Assembly (NCBI RefSeq): GCF_000020685.1
Contig: NC_012526.1
Span: 660,001-724,000 of the forward strand
Source of the DNA: Deinococcus deserti VCD115
GTDB taxonomy: Bacteria; Deinococcota; Deinococci; Deinococcales; Deinococcaceae
Direction: 5' to 3'
Length of the DNA stretch: 64,000 nucleotides
Shown here one piece after another: positions 27,738 to 40,503 of this stretch (within the stretch, counting starts at the first letter, position 1; each line of letters begins with the position of its first letter). The notes under the pieces are model-generated. The model was given only the letters and a program-made list of their open reading frames with translations. It did not search any database and had not been told where the DNA came from. Both the position numbers and the translations under genes were made by a program.

Positions 27738-27766
27738 GAGGCCGCTGGTTCTATATCAGCGGCCTC
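27738..27766 (-). terminator. Hairpin after proS
   Basis: GAGGCCGCTG/CAGCGGCCTC arms lie just beyond the proS stop. On the minus strand only a short T-containing run follows. Confidence 0.55.
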
Positions 27767-27779
27767 ATAACCTGCTCCT

Positions 27780-29279
<1,500 letters not shown>

Positions 29280-29394
29280 GCCCGGCAGGATAGCCCTGCC
29301 GTGACGCCCGGGGCTATGGGCCAAACCTGGCACCGGGTGCTAGGCCGGGTGGACGATAGCGGCTGTGGGGCGTGGTGGCTGCACAATGAACCCC

Positions 29395-30195
29395 ATGTCT
29401 GTTCCTGCGCTGGCTCCGCTGGTGGCTGCCCGCCTGATGGAAGTGCCTGGTGTGCGGGGCGTAGCCTTGGGTGGTTCCCATGTCACTGGCACCGCTGTGA
29501 CTGGCTCCGACATAGACCTGTGCCTGGCCTATGACGTCCGCCACCCCTTTGACCTGCACGCCTTGAACGCCCTGTGCCAGGAACTGGACGATACCGGCGA
29601 GGCCCAGGCGAGTGTTCCGGGTGGTTGGGGACCCTGGGTCAATGGGGGCGCCTGGCTAACCGTACAGGGGCAGCGGGTGGATGTGATCTACCGAGAGGTG
29701 GGCCGCGTGGCGCGCAGCGTGCAGGATGCCTGCGCCGGGCGCGTCGAACTGTATACCCAGATTGGTCACCCACACGGCATCCACGCGCATCATTACGCAG
29801 CCGAACTTGCCTCGTGCCAGCTGCTGCACGATCCATCAGGCGAACTTGCGCGGCTCCAGACTCAGGTGAGGGTCTATCCGGCGGCTCTGGCCTCTGCCCT
29901 GGAGGCGCATTACGGCTGGCAGCCCGGCTTCTGGCTGGACGCGGCTGACAAGGGCATGCGTCGCGGCGACCGGCATTACGCCCAGGGCTGTGTGTATCAG
30001 GCCTTGATGGCCATGGTGCAGGTCGTCTGTGCGCGCCACCGGGTCTGGCTGCTCAATGAAAAAGGTGCGCTGCTCCGGGCGGGGTCGCTTCCTGCTGCGC
30101 CTGACGACTTCACGCGCAGAGCCCTTGGGGCATTGACCACGGCAGATACAGCTGACCTGCGCGCCCTTGCTGCAGAGATGGCTGAAGCCCGATAA
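29395..30195 (+). CDS. Nucleotidyltransferase-fold protein
   Basis: About 266 aa. The polymerase-beta-like nucleotidyltransferase signature GGSHVTGTAVTGSDIDLCLAY lies near residues 22-42, with the Asp pair in SDIDL, and a third acidic residue is in RVDVIYRE. A helical C-terminal half resembles kanamycin-nucleotidyltransferase-like or DUF4037 proteins. The substrate is unknown; an aminoglycoside or tRNA-related role would be guesswork. ATG 29395 is preferred with CACAAT just upstream; ATG 29386 is also possible. It is divergent from proS. Confidence 0.8.
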   Translation: MSVPALAPLVAARLMEVPGVRGVALGGSHVTGTAVTGSDIDLCLAYDVRHPFDLHALNALCQELDDTGEAQASVPGGWGPWVNGGAWLTVQGQRVDVIYREVGRVARSVQDACAGRVELYTQIGHPHGIHAHHYAAELASCQLLHDPSGELARLQTQVRVYPAALASALEAHYGWQPGFWLDAADKGMRRGDRHYAQGCVYQALMAMVQVVCARHRVWLLNEKGALLRAGSLPAAPDDFTRRALGALTTADTADLRALAAEMAEAR

Positions 30196-30239
30196 AGCCG
30201 GAGAGCGAACAACTTTCTTATAATCACAAGGCTTGGCCT

Positions 30240-30275
30240 TGGAAACGGTTCCAGCTGATCAAACTGACTTATTCT
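30240..30275 (+). promoter_or_regulatory. Amylosucrase promoter with LacI-type operator
   Basis: TGGAAACGGTTCCA (30240-30253) is a near-palindrome of the LacI/GalR-family type. TATTCT (30270-30275) is the -10 box, 7 nt before the ATG, so the mRNA is probably leaderless. The operator covers the expected -35 position (GTTCCA, 17 bp from the -10 box), which is a repression geometry. Confidence 0.6.
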
Positions 30276-30282
30276 AGAAGGC

Positions 30283-32199
<1,917 letters not shown>

Positions 32200-32244
32200 G
32201 GTATCAGCGCTGAGGGCCGGGTGGAGCAGCCGAGCCTCCTGGCC

Positions 32245-32274
32245 TTGACCTGGAGCCCTCTACACGCGTACAAT
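32245..32274 (+). promoter_or_regulatory. rpmI-rplT promoter and leader
   Basis: TTGACC (32245-32250) and TACAAT (32269-32274) are 18 bp apart. The start near 32281 leaves about 100 nt of leader with TTGGTC/GACCAA and CCTCC/GGAGG hairpins. L20 is known to repress its own operon through such leaders in other bacteria; here that is inference. infC is not next to these genes. Confidence 0.7.
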
Positions 32275-32381
32275 TCCTGCTTGGTCAAGTGGGGCAGGGC
32301 GACCAACAGCCTCCCGGAGGCGGCCCGCACCCCAGACAGAAGCCGCCACAGGCGTGTGACTGGACTACGAAGGAGGGCTCC

Positions 32382-32582
32382 ATGCCCAAGATGAAGACTC
32401 TGAAAAGCGCCTCGCGCCGGATCAAGATCACCGGCACAGGCAAGGTTATGGCGTTCAAGAGTGGTAAACGCCACCAGAACACCGGCAAGAGCGGCGACGA
32501 GATCCGTGGCAAGGGCAAGGGCTTCGTGCTCGCCAAGAGCGAATGGGCTCGCATGAAACTCATGCTGCCGAAGGGGAAGTGA
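32382..32582 (+). CDS. rpmI: 50S ribosomal protein L35
   Basis: A 66-aa basic protein starting [20 protein letters not shown], the usual L35 signature. GAAGGAGGG ends 5 nt before ATG 32382. rplT follows after 5 nt. Confidence 0.97.
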   Translation: MPKMKTLKSASRRIKITGTGKVMAFKSGKRHQNTGKSGDEIRGKGKGFVLAKSEWARMKLMLPKGK

Positions 32583-32587
32583 GATAG

Positions 32588-32941
<354 letters not shown>

Positions 32942-32963
32942 GCCCGGACTACAAGTTTTTCAG

Positions 32964-32991
32964 GCCGTCCCACTCGTGGGACGGCTTTTTT
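32964..32991 (+). terminator. Terminator of rpmI-rplT
   Basis: GCCGTCCCAC/GTGGGACGGC hairpin followed by T6. Confidence 0.92.
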
Positions 32992-33070
32992 CAGTCCTGT
33001 GCGCTGCTGTTTATGTTACTCGCATACAGCAAAAAACCAGGACGCCCGGCGCCCTGGTCTTCACGCAGCC

Positions 33071-33774
<704 letters not shown>

Positions 33775-33811
33775 AACGGTCCCGCTGGCGGGCGGGAGCC
33801 GCTGTAGGCTC

Positions 33812-33841
33812 ATCTTAGGGTTTTGTGTACGCTGCACACAA
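33812..33841 (-). promoter_or_regulatory. GntR gene promoter with overlapping inverted repeat
   Basis: TTGTGT-N7-ACACAA (33823-33841) overlaps a minus-strand promoter: TTGTGT as -35 and TAAGAT (33817-33812) as -10, 18 bp apart. This position suggests autoregulation. The region up to moaA (33842-33974) holds no gene. Confidence 0.5.
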
Positions 33842-33974
33842 GCTGACGAACGCTGTCTCCGGGTGCGAGACAACGGGAACGCCACGAAAAGGCCCTGAAT
33901 TTGGTGAAAAAAGTTTAACCGTCCTGTCCACACAGGGGTAATGGAAATCTAGATAGCGCAGTGCTGCGGGGTAG

Positions 33975-34976
33975 TCAGCCACCGATGTACGACATTTCCA
34001 CCTTGCTTTGGCGGGTTTGTTCCCCCCGCTCCTCGCTGTAGCGGTCGCTCCGGCCAGACCATACTCCTGTGAGGAGGCCCATCAATTGCTCGTCGGTAGC
34101 GCCGGCGCGCAGGGGCGCACGCAGATCAGTACCTGCGGAGGCAAACAGGCAGGTGTACAGCGCCCCAACTGCCGAGAGCCGTGCCCGGGAGCAGTCGCCA
34201 CAGAAGGGAGCTGTCACAGAAGAAATCAGCCCCACCTCGTGGCCCTGTGCGTCGCGGTGACGGGCGGCCACCTCACCGCGGTAGTCCGGGCTCAGAGAAT
34301 CGAAGACCGACGTCTCACTCCCTTCGCTGAGACGAGCGAGGACCTCACTGGACGGCACCACACTGTCCATGTTCCAGCCGTTGTGGTTGCCCACATCCAT
34401 AAATTCAATGAACCGCACCGGCGCCTGGGCGCGCAGGGCCAGCCACAATTCACGCAGGCCCTGATCGTTGACGCCACGCTGCACTACCGTATTGATCTTC
34501 ACGCCCAGCCCTGCCTGCAGCGCCGCTTCAATGCCGTCGAGTACCTGCTGTGGGTGAACGCCCAGGCCGTTCATCTGACCAAACACATCAGGATCCAGGC
34601 TATCGAGGCTGACGGTGACGCGGCGCAGTCCGGCAGACTTGAGCTCCCGGGCCAGGCGGGGAAGCAGCAGACCGTTGGTGGTCATGGCCAGATCCTCTAC
34701 GCCCTCAAGTCTCGCGAGGCGAGCGATCAGGTCGCTCAGGTCGCGTCTTAGCGTCGGTTCTCCGCCTGTCAGGCGCAACTTACGTACACCTAGTATCAGA
34801 AAGAGCCGCGTGAGCCGCTCGATTTCCTCGAAGCTCAGTAACTCTGACCGGGGTACAAACGCGTAATCGGGACCAAACACCGAGGCTGGCATGCAGTACG
34901 TGCAGCGCAGATTGCAGCGGTCCGTCACGCTGATGCGCAGGTCACGTAGGGGTCGTCCCAGTTGGTCCACCAGCAT
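33975..34976 (-). CDS. moaA: GTP 3',8-cyclase
   Basis: A radical SAM enzyme that starts molybdenum cofactor synthesis. The N-terminal cluster motif is Cys21-Cys25-Cys28 ([13 protein letters not shown]), and the C-terminal second-cluster cysteines are in FCGDCSRAR and YTCLF. The protein ends in GG, the MoaA signature. ATG 34976 (333 aa) is preferred: TATGCT (34989-34984) ends 7 nt upstream, so the ATG inside that box at 34988 cannot be the start of a leaderless mRNA. Confidence 0.94.
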   Translation of the reverse strand: MLVDQLGRPLRDLRISVTDRCNLRCTYCMPASVFGPDYAFVPRSELLSFEEIERLTRLFLILGVRKLRLTGGEPTLRRDLSDLIARLARLEGVEDLAMTTNGLLLPRLARELKSAGLRRVTVSLDSLDPDVFGQMNGLGVHPQQVLDGIEAALQAGLGVKINTVVQRGVNDQGLRELWLALRAQAPVRFIEFMDVGNHNGWNMDSVVPSSEVLARLSEGSETSVFDSLSPDYRGEVAARHRDAQGHEVGLISSVTAPFCGDCSRARLSAVGALYTCLFASAGTDLRAPLRAGATDEQLMGLLTGVWSGRSDRYSEERGEQTRQSKVEMSYIGG

Positions 34977-35070
34977 GGGCCGCAGCATACGCTCTTCGCC
35001 AGGAACACACCGTGACACGTGGGTGGTCGCCTTCAGCTATCTAGGCGTCTCTGCGTCCGGAACGCAAATG

Positions 35071-35113
35071 TTGAACCGGGTTTATTGATTTTGTGTGGAA
35101 CCGCTTCTACTCT
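35071..35113 (+). promoter_or_regulatory. Acetate-symporter operon promoter with activator-like site
   Basis: TTGATT (35085-35090) and TACTCT (35108-35113) are 17 bp apart, with a predicted start near 35120. Directly upstream TTGAACCGGGTT (35071-35082) repeats a 12-mer that also precedes acs. Its centre lies near -42, as for a class II activator site. A leader of about 90 nt carries GGAGGT before the first ATG. Confidence 0.65.
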
Positions 35114-35211
35114 GCACCTAGCCCAATTCTCAGTCCGCTCTGCTCACTCGTCCTGACAGATTCCCGTCTGTCCCCGCGCCCTCATTCAGTTGCCCCGTCC
35201 TGGAGGTTTGT

Positions 35212-35514
35212 ATGACCATGTCCCGAGCGCCCGCAAGTTCCCCGCCCCATGTCCGCAACGCCGCGTATAAGCAGCTCGTAGCGCAACGGACCCGCTTTAC
35301 CATCACCATGACGCTGACCTTCCTGGTGCTGTATTTTCTGCTGCCCGTGCTGGCCGGCTACAACAAGCCTCTGATGGCTCAGAAAGTGTTTGGCAACGTG
35401 ACATTCGGTTACGTTCTGGCGTTCCTGGAATTCGTGATGGGCTGGGTTATGGCCTATATCTACGTGGTCAAGGCGCGCACCTTTGACCGCCTTGCCCTGG
35501 AGGCACAGCAATGA
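35212..35514 (+). CDS. DUF485 membrane protein (small subunit-like partner of the acetate symporter)
   Basis: The 100-aa protein has two membrane helices (about 32-52 and 64-88) separated by a short loop, the DUF485 (YjcH) layout. This family nearly always sits directly before ActP-type symporters. GGAGGT sets the start, and its stop overlaps the symporter ATG by 4 nt. The biochemical role is unknown. Confidence 0.88.
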   Translation: MTMSRAPASSPPHVRNAAYKQLVAQRTRFTITMTLTFLVLYFLLPVLAGYNKPLMAQKVFGNVTFGYVLAFLEFVMGWVMAYIYVVKARTFDRLALEAQQ

Positions 35515-37097
35515 CCCTTCTCCTCGCGGCCATCATCGTGGCCATTACCCTGGGCGTCACCTTCTGGGCCAGCGGGCGCAACACCAGCGCCTCTGATTTC
35601 TACGTGGCCGGTGGCCGCATCAGCGCCACCCAGAACGGGATCGCCATTGCCGGGGATTACATGAGCGCCGCCAGCTTCCTGGGCATTACTGGCCTGATTG
35701 CCCTCAACGGCTATGACGGCTTCATGTACTCGGTGGGCTGGTTTATCGCGTACCTCACTGTGCTGTTCATCGTGGCCGAGCCGCTGCGCAACCTGGGCAA
35801 GTACACCCTGGCTGACATGCTGGTCTACCGCCTCAAGGACCCCAAGGTCCGCTTCTATGCCGCGCTCTCGACCATTACGGTCAGCACCTTTTACATGATC
35901 GCGCAGGTCGTGGGCGCAGGCAGCCTGATCAGCTTGCTGTCTGGTGGTGTCCTGAAGGCAGAGGTTGCCATTCCGCTGGTCGGTATCCTAATGATCATCT
36001 ACGTCGTGGTCGGCGGCATGCTGGCCACCACCTGGGTACAGATCATCAAGGCCATCCTGCTGATGTTCGCCACCATCGTGATGACCTTGTTCATCCTGGC
36101 GCGTTTCGGGTTTTCGTTCAGCGAGCTGCTGGGCCAGGTCGAGGCCCGCAACGGCGTGGAATATCTCGGTGCCGGCGTGAAGTACAAAAACCCGCTGGAT
36201 CTGATCAGCCTGTGCCTGGCGCTGGTGCTGGGTACCGCCGGTCTGCCGCACATTCTGGTGCGCTTCTTCACCGTGCCTACCGCTCAGGACGCACGCAAGA
36301 GCGTTGTGTGGGCCATGATTCTGATCGGCGCGTTCTACGTGATGACCGCCTTCATGGGCAACGCTGCCAACGTGCTGGTGGGCAAGGACCGCATCATCGA
36401 GGCCAACGCCGCAGGCAACATGGCCGCGCCTATGCTCGCGCAGTATCTGTTCGGCGGACCTGGCACGACTGGCGGGGAGTTCGGACTGGCCTTCGTGACG
36501 GCTGTGGCGTTCGCAACCATTCTGGCAGTGGTGGCCGGTCTGACCATTGCCGCGAGCACCAGCTTCACGCACGACATTTACAACGGCGTGATGCGCGGCG
36601 GACAGGCCACTGAGGCCCAGCAGTTCCGGGTGGCACGTATGGCTACCGTGGCAGTGGGTATCGTGGCGATTCTGCTGGGCCTGCTGGCCAAAAACCAGAA
36701 CGTGGCCTTCCTGGTGGCCCTGGCATTCGCGATTGCCGCCAGTGCCAACCTGCCGGTCATCCTGTTCACGCTGTTCTGGCGCCGCTTTAATGCCAACGGC
36801 GCGGTGTGGGGCATTGTGGGTGGTCTGGCAGTTACGCTGGCACTCATTGCCATCAGCCCCAACATCATGGGCGTTGACCCGCCTGAGAAGACCACGGGCC
36901 GCCACGTGATTCAGGCCCCGGCAATCTTCCCGCTGGAAAATCCCGGCATCATCAGTATTCCTGCCGGATTTGCGCTGGCTGTGCTGGGCACCCTGCTGGG
37001 CCGCCGCCGCGAGGAAGACGAACGTTCCTTCGAGGAAATGCAGTACCGCGCCTACACCGGCGCAGGCATGGATGGTACCGTCGCCGCACACGACTGA
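35511..37097 (+). CDS. Sodium:solute symporter, acetate (ActP) type
   Basis: The 528-aa protein has about 13 membrane helices of the SSS family, starting inside with [27 protein letters not shown], the conserved first-helix Na+ motif. [10 protein letters not shown] and [15 protein letters not shown] match the family. It likely imports acetate, pyruvate or a related monocarboxylate. It is coupled to the DUF485 gene, and acs about 3.4 kb downstream would activate the acetate. Confidence 0.9.
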   Translation: MTLLLAAIIVAITLGVTFWASGRNTSASDFYVAGGRISATQNGIAIAGDYMSAASFLGITGLIALNGYDGFMYSVGWFIAYLTVLFIVAEPLRNLGKYTLADMLVYRLKDPKVRFYAALSTITVSTFYMIAQVVGAGSLISLLSGGVLKAEVAIPLVGILMIIYVVVGGMLATTWVQIIKAILLMFATIVMTLFILARFGFSFSELLGQVEARNGVEYLGAGVKYKNPLDLISLCLALVLGTAGLPHILVRFFTVPTAQDARKSVVWAMILIGAFYVMTAFMGNAANVLVGKDRIIEANAAGNMAAPMLAQYLFGGPGTTGGEFGLAFVTAVAFATILAVVAGLTIAASTSFTHDIYNGVMRGGQATEAQQFRVARMATVAVGIVAILLGLLAKNQNVAFLVALAFAIAASANLPVILFTLFWRRFNANGAVWGIVGGLAVTLALIAISPNIMGVDPPEKTTGRHVIQAPAIFPLENPGIISIPAGFALAVLGTLLGRRREEDERSFEEMQYRAYTGAGMDGTVAAHD

Positions 37098-37115
37098 GTC
37101 GTCTCTAGCATCTGG

Positions 37116-37142
37116 CCCCCGGCAATCTGCCGGGGGTTTTTT
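37116..37142 (+). terminator. Terminator of the symporter operon
   Basis: CCCCCGGCA/TGCCGGGGG hairpin followed by T6. Confidence 0.92.
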
Positions 37143-37157
37143 CTGCCAGCATGCCTC

Positions 37158-37829
37158 ATGGGCCGCCTGCAACGATTTCTCCGCTATGAATTTGCCCCCT
37201 GGCCAGATCAGGAACTTCTGGCGGCTGCCGCATTCCACCGCCCGGTGATCGTTCGTGTGCAGCAGCACTTTCATTCGAGTGTCGCTCTGGAAGTAGATCT
37301 GCGGGATGCTGACGCCGGAGAACTGACGCAGACCCTGCGGCTGAGCTGGCAGGCCTTCGAGACGGAAATCTACGCGCTCGAAAGTTACAACGAGTTCTAC
37401 TCCGGTCCCTATGCTCAGACTTACAGCTGGAAACCGGACAATCCCCGGCGTTTCCTGCACGAAATCGTCAATGAATCGGACCCCTGGATTGAGGAACTTC
37501 TGGCCGACAACTCGCATAACGGGGTCTTTCCTATGAGTGGCACGCCCGTCATGGCGCGGCAGGAGACGCTCGCCAGGAATTCGTCCTGGCCACCTCCCAC
37601 AGGACGTTTCTTCAGGCGGGACGCCCCTCTGGGCAGCGACGGACGACATGTTGTAGGTACGGCACGACAGGCACAACACGAAGTGAAACGGTTTAATGGG
37701 CACCTTGAGCAGATGTGGCTGAATATGGTTAACCGCCCCCGGTACCGGCACCTGTTTATCGCCTCGGACACGCATATGCTGGAAGTCCTGTGCGGTGACC
37801 TGCCCACCTGGACCTGGATCAGTGCCTGA
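37158..37829 (+). CDS. Hypothetical protein
   Basis: The 223-aa product starts MGRLQRFLRYEFAPWPDQEL. I do not recognise it. It is soluble and rich in aromatic residues (YNEFYSGPYAQTYSWKPDN, QMWLNMVNRPRYRHLFIASD). Composition and length look like a real gene. It starts 15 nt past a terminator with no clear ribosome-binding site, and its stop directly abuts the convergent exonuclease gene. Confidence 0.6.
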   Translation: MGRLQRFLRYEFAPWPDQELLAAAAFHRPVIVRVQQHFHSSVALEVDLRDADAGELTQTLRLSWQAFETEIYALESYNEFYSGPYAQTYSWKPDNPRRFLHEIVNESDPWIEELLADNSHNGVFPMSGTPVMARQETLARNSSWPPPTGRFFRRDAPLGSDGRHVVGTARQAQHEVKRFNGHLEQMWLNMVNRPRYRHLFIASDTHMLEVLCGDLPTWTWISA

Positions 37830-38444
37830 TCAGCTGAACAGGCCAAATGGCCGCCTGTGCCCACTGAGCCGGATCAGATCCTGCAGGGTGTCTGCCCGCC
37901 CCTGCGTTTCGAGCTCATGCGCCAGCACCAGGAACACCTGAGCTGTGATCAGGGCGTCGGCCAGAGCGTCATGTTCGCCGTAGACCTCCACGCCAAAACG
38001 GCGGGCCAGCGCTGAAAGGGTGTAGGCGTCACGCCGGGCAGTGGCAGTGCTTTGCCGGTCCAGGGCCAGGGCCAGCATCAGGGTGTCCAGGGTGGCCGCT
38101 GGGCGCAGGCCCCAGCGCTTCAGGAATCCGAGCTCCAGGGCTGCGTAATGGGCCACCAGGACCCGGCCCTGTAGCCGTGCTCCCAGTTCCAGCCTGACTG
38201 TGGAGATGGCGGGCGCCTCCTGCAGCAGTTCATAACTCAGGCCGTGAATGGCCACAGTGTCTGCCCGAAAGGGCCGGGTAGGCCGCACCCACTGCGCCCA
38301 CGCGCCGCCCAGGTCCACCGCTCCGGCGTCCAGCGGTGCCAGTCCAACCTGGATGACCTCGTCGTGCGCTGGATTCATGCCGGTGCTCTCGAAATCAAGA
38401 GCCACCAGTGAAGCTTCGAGCCAGGACCGCCCGGGTGCCACCAT
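37830..38444 (-). CDS. DnaQ-like 3'-5' exonuclease (DEDDh)
   Basis: The 204-aa protein has Exo I VALDFESTGMNP with Asp and Glu, and Exo III HDALADA (His then Asp). The Exo II region reads VAHYAALELGFL, with Glu where classical members have Asp; relatives that accompany DUF294 proteins show the same form. It starts 1 nt past the stop of the CBS/nucleotidyltransferase gene, so the two form one operon. Many bacteria keep this pair beside acetate symporters and acs, as here. The target nucleic acid or nucleotide is unknown. Confidence 0.88.
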   Translation of the reverse strand: MVAPGRSWLEASLVALDFESTGMNPAHDEVIQVGLAPLDAGAVDLGGAWAQWVRPTRPFRADTVAIHGLSYELLQEAPAISTVRLELGARLQGRVLVAHYAALELGFLKRWGLRPAATLDTLMLALALDRQSTATARRDAYTLSALARRFGVEVYGEHDALADALITAQVFLVLAHELETQGRADTLQDLIRLSGHRRPFGLFS

Positions 38445-38445
38445 G

Positions 38446-40203
38446 TCAGGGGCCGCCGACCTGTGCAGCCAGCGTGGCGTGCACCCGGGCAATCAACTTG
38501 AAAACCTCACGCAGATGGACCTCCTGCGGGCCACTCAGGCTGTGCAGCGGCAGTCGCTGGCTGAGGGCCTGCCCGGCGCTGAGCTGCGCCACCTGCAGTT
38601 CCAGGCGCAGGTCCATGAGGTAACTGTAGGCTGCGCGCAGGTCAGCGCAGGTGTCGGGATGGAGCAGGCGGTCCTGACCGGGCTCACGGAGCCGCACAAA
38701 GGTGCTGGCTCCCGCTTCGCCGGTAGACAGAGCCTGCAGGCGGGCCAGATCGACAATCAGGGCCAGCCCCTGGGTCTTGAGGTCCAGCGTGTCGCCAGGC
38801 CCGGCACGAATACGCTGGCGGAAGCCCAGCGGCGGACGGTGACTGGCGGCCAGGCGGGTGAGGTGCGCCAGAAAGAGCGGATGCTGCCGGGCACTCAGAC
38901 GGACGTTGCGCGCTTCGCGGACATCCAGATCTCCGGCCACCACGCGTGGGTCGAAGAAGATGGTGACGTTCAGCAGGGCCTGGGGCTCGGGAGTGCGGAA
39001 CCACTGGCGCATCTGCGCGGCGTAAGCCTCGCGGGTCAGCAGGTGCCGGCTGGCCATTACGCCCCCGCTGCACCCTGGCAGCCCGGCGCGTTCCAGCAGT
39101 GTCTCGACCCGCTGTGCCAGCGCCTCGAAGTAGGGGCGGTGCGTCTCGCGCTCGATGAGCAGCTGGTGGTCCTGGTCCGGGTTCAGGCCACTTTCGCGCC
39201 GGGCGATGGAGCCCAGCAGCACCCAGGCGTAGGGTCCTGGCGGCGGACCCAGCGCTCCTTCGGCCAGCGCGATGGCACGGCGGTACAGCGCGTCGTAGGC
39301 GTAGCTGCTGATGCGGGCAATCTGTTCGGCCCGCTGACCACTGATGCGCATCTGTGCGGCGTGCTCCTGGATGCCGTGGGCACGTGCGACCAGTGCGTCT
39401 TCATCGGGGGCGTCGAGCAGGTCCTGCACCAGAAACCCCACTCCGCGCGTCTGAAGCCGCAGCAGCTGCGCGGTACCGACCATGCCGACCAGCTGCGGGC
39501 CACGCATCAGAGGCAGGTGCCGGATGTTGTGACGGAACATCAGATTCAGCGCTGAAAGGGCCGTGACGTTGTCAGGCGCGGTCAGGGCCGGGGCACTCAT
39601 GACCTCGCGCACGGGTGTGGTTGGAGGCAGGCCGTCGGCCAGCACCCGGTTGCGCAGGTCCTTGTCGGTCAGGATGCCAAAAAAGCCTTCCAGAGGCACC
39701 ATCACGCTGCTGACGCGCTCGTCGCGCATGCGGGCGGCCGCCTGCTGGACCGTGGCGTCCGGAGCCACCAGCTGGGGCGGCACCATCAGGTCATGCACCA
39801 CGAAACTTTCCAGGTCCAGACCAGCGTCGGCGGCGCGCAGCCGTGCCGAGAGCTCGGAAGTCAGGAACTCGTGCAGGGCCGGATGGCTCAGCCACCGCTC
39901 TGCCTGCTCCGGTGGCAGGACGTAAAGCCAGCTGTCGGTGGTCGCCTGGGCCGTGCCTGTGCGCACCCCGCCGCCCAGCGTATCTCCGGGCCCGTAGTGT
40001 TCGCCGCCCAGGTCCAGCTCTCCGCGCCGCACGATGAATACACCTCCGGTCACATCTGTGCTGGCACCGCGTGGCAGGAATCTGACCTGGAGACTGGCTA
40101 CCAGTGCGTGCAGATCGGCCGCGTCCAGCGTGCCATAGGGTGGATATGCCCGTAAAAAGCGTTCGTGGTCGTGCAGCCCGACCTGACTGGCGTGTCCAAG
40201 CAT
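38446..40203 (-). CDS. cNMP-binding/CBS/DUF294 nucleotidyltransferase-like regulatory protein
   Basis: The 585-aa protein has four parts: a degenerate cyclic-nucleotide-binding-like domain (about 20-120), a CBS pair (about 135-260: VHDLMVPPQLV, VREVMSAPALT), a DUF294 nucleotidyltransferase domain (VLLGSIARRESGLNPDQDHQLLI near 330-350) and the DUF294 C-terminal helical domain. The catalytic Asp pair is present. Such proteins resemble GlnD-like signal transducers but lack a known substrate. GGAGGT precedes ATG 40203. It is divergent from acs. Confidence 0.88.
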   Translation of the reverse strand: MLGHASQVGLHDHERFLRAYPPYGTLDAADLHALVASLQVRFLPRGASTDVTGGVFIVRRGELDLGGEHYGPGDTLGGGVRTGTAQATTDSWLYVLPPEQAERWLSHPALHEFLTSELSARLRAADAGLDLESFVVHDLMVPPQLVAPDATVQQAAARMRDERVSSVMVPLEGFFGILTDKDLRNRVLADGLPPTTPVREVMSAPALTAPDNVTALSALNLMFRHNIRHLPLMRGPQLVGMVGTAQLLRLQTRGVGFLVQDLLDAPDEDALVARAHGIQEHAAQMRISGQRAEQIARISSYAYDALYRRAIALAEGALGPPPGPYAWVLLGSIARRESGLNPDQDHQLLIERETHRPYFEALAQRVETLLERAGLPGCSGGVMASRHLLTREAYAAQMRQWFRTPEPQALLNVTIFFDPRVVAGDLDVREARNVRLSARQHPLFLAHLTRLAASHRPPLGFRQRIRAGPGDTLDLKTQGLALIVDLARLQALSTGEAGASTFVRLREPGQDRLLHPDTCADLRAAYSYLMDLRLELQVAQLSAGQALSQRLPLHSLSGPQEVHLREVFKLIARVHATLAAQVGGP

Positions 40204-40364
40204 GGGTGACCTCCGTGCGGGAAGGGGAGAACAATTGCCTCAGGGTAAGCCACACCGGCAAGAGGTGCCGACCTGTACAGGCAGCTCCGGTGTGGCAGCC
40301 GGAAAGCTGAGCAGAATTTTGTGCGTCTGCGATGTACTTTTGCTGGTTCTGCCCGCTGTGGACT

Positions 40365-40427
40365 TTGAACCGGGTTCAGTACCCCTCTGGTAACGACATC
40401 CGCGGAGCTTTGCCGGAGGCGTAAAAT
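40365..40427 (+). promoter_or_regulatory. acs promoter region with palindromic activator-like site
   Basis: TGAACCGGGTTCA (40366-40378) is a perfect palindrome around one G. TAAAAT (40422-40427) is the likely -10 box, without a good -35. The site centre lies near -62 from the predicted start, as for a class I activator. The 12-mer TTGAACCGGGTT recurs before the acetate symporter operon. The rest of 40204-40503 holds no gene. Confidence 0.6.
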
Positions 40428-40503
40428 CTCAGCCATACCCCAGCGTGATCATCTCGCGTCCTGCGCCTGCCAGGTCCTACCTTGTTTTTCCGGAGGTCAT
40501 CCT

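Noticed and set aside
35988..37775. A 595-codon minus-strand frame
   Set aside because: It is antisense to the symporter and spans its terminator, with no homology.
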